From contig NZ_NBBJ01000007.1 of the NCBI RefSeq assembly GCF_002197665.1, forward strand, positions 1 to 64,000: DNA of 64,000 nt, in the 5' to 3' direction. The notes under the pieces were generated by a model that was given only the letters and a program-made list of their open reading frames with translations, ran no database searches and was not told where the DNA came from. Below, in pieces: positions 63,580-64,000 of this stretch (positions within the stretch are counted from its first letter, which is position 1; every line of letters starts with the position of its first letter). The position numbers and the translations under genes were made by a program. The stretch is from Sphingomonas mucosissima (GTDB lineage: Bacteria > Pseudomonadota > Alphaproteobacteria > Sphingomonadales > Sphingomonadaceae).

Positions 63580-64000
63580 ATGTTCGGCTATCGTGTTACC
63601 GCCGCCTCCATTCTCGCGCTTTCTGTTGGCTGCCTCTTTGCAGCGCCAGTGGCGGCGCAGGATGCAACCGGGGGAGCGCCGGTCGCCGGGTTGGCAAATC
63701 AGGACCTTATCGAAGATCCTGCTATCGTCGTGACCGGCTCCCGGTTCGGCGCGCGTATCGCGGTCGATTCTCCGACACCAATCGACTCCATCACCGCGGA
63801 CGAGTTGGCCAGTGGCGGCGAAACTGAGTTACAAAACATGCTCCGGGTCGATGTGCCAAGTTTCAATACCGCTCGCCCAGTCGCCGCCGGCGTCGCGAAC
63901 TTCCTTCGCTCGCCAACGCTCCGTGGGCTTTCGACCGGTCAGACGCTTGTCCTTGTGAACGGCAAGCGTCGCCACACGAACAGCGATCTGAACGTCGGCA
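63580..64000 (+). CDS. TonB-dependent receptor, N-terminal part (runs off the window)
   Basis: ATG 63580 after GAGG opens a frame that continues to the last base. It shows a signal peptide (VTAASILALSVGCLFAAPVA), TonB-box-like AIVVTGSRFG, and the first plug strands LQNMLRVDVPSFNTARP and LRGLSTGQTLVLVNGKRRH. The VNGKRRH plug is seen in receptors for peptides, sugars or other organic ligands. It is divergent from the exported PLP enzyme, and the pairing suggests a common substrate. Confidence 0.88.
   Translation, partial: MFGYRVTAASILALSVGCLFAAPVAAQDATGGAPVAGLANQDLIEDPAIVVTGSRFGARIAVDSPTPIDSITADELASGGETELQNMLRVDVPSFNTARPVAAGVANFLRSPTLRGLSTGQTLVLVNGKRRHTNSDLNVG

Overview
The window looks like chromosomal DNA of a sphingomonad (Sphingomonas, Sphingobium or Novosphingobium type, Alphaproteobacteria). 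The reasons are high GC with strongly GC-rich third codon positions, five complete or partial TonB-dependent receptors, several small proteins of a kind I associate with this family, and many overlapping ATGA/TGATG gene junctions. No rRNA, tRNA, CRISPR array or replication origin was seen.

Layout. 0-1.2 kb: end of an unknown gene and a frameshifted tyrosine recombinase. 1.4-8.5 kb: M16 protease, two erythromycin-esterase-family enzymes, a GDSL hydrolase, a decayed RNA 2'-phosphotransferase and a glycine-rich small protein. 8.5-12.9 kb: DUF4267 membrane protein and secreted M28 and M14 metallopeptidases. 13.4-20.0 kb: a four-gene minus-strand operon of TonB receptor, exported CobN-like protein, MotA/TolQ/ExbB channel and DUF2149 protein. 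This matches the core of Bacteroides hmuRSUV and of a zinc-responsive Pseudomonas locus, and a Zur-like palindrome lies upstream. 20.5-25.1 kb: a decay zone with two broken Crp/Fnr regulators, a frameshifted mannitol-1-phosphate-dehydrogenase-like gene coupled to an HAD phosphatase, and small ORFs. 25.4-32.5 kb: NDH-2-like dehydrogenase, YdbS/YdbT pair, S1/P1 nuclease with a coupled small protein, secreted proteins and a thermonuclease/Excalibur protein. 32.9-33.6 kb: a zinc-ribbon gene cut by an IS5-family remnant. 33.8-42.3 kb: an esterase/hydrolase catabolic cluster with two TetR regulators, three secreted hydrolases and a large TonB receptor. Four of its promoters carry the same 18-bp palindrome. 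42.3-45.5 kb: a DUF3489-DUF2924-serine recombinase cassette. 46.1-50.3 kb: dicarboxylate-type symporter, and aldo/keto reductase divergent from a LysR gene. 50.6-60.9 kb: a siderophore-iron uptake operon (AraC regulator, two TonB receptors, methyltransferase, FptX-like MFS and a FecBCD-type ABC transporter). 60.9-64 kb: DUF5829 lipoprotein, and a Tat-exported PLP enzyme divergent from a further TonB receptor that runs off the end.

A roughly 64-bp intergenic repeat occurs at least ten times, always in the same orientation. It has a GACCCA head, two TCATTC-type cores about 40 bp apart, and a tail resembling GTTCATNTGA. It explains much of the otherwise empty intergenic sequence.

The strongest leads are the CobN/ExbB/DUF2149 tetrapyrrole- or metal-linked operon with its candidate Zur box, the TetR-type operator shared by the esterase cluster, the dispersed repeat, and the secreted PLP enzyme paired with a TonB receptor. 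Many single-base frameshifts lie between 20.5 and 22.5 kb. Whether these are real decay or assembly error cannot be decided from the sequence alone.
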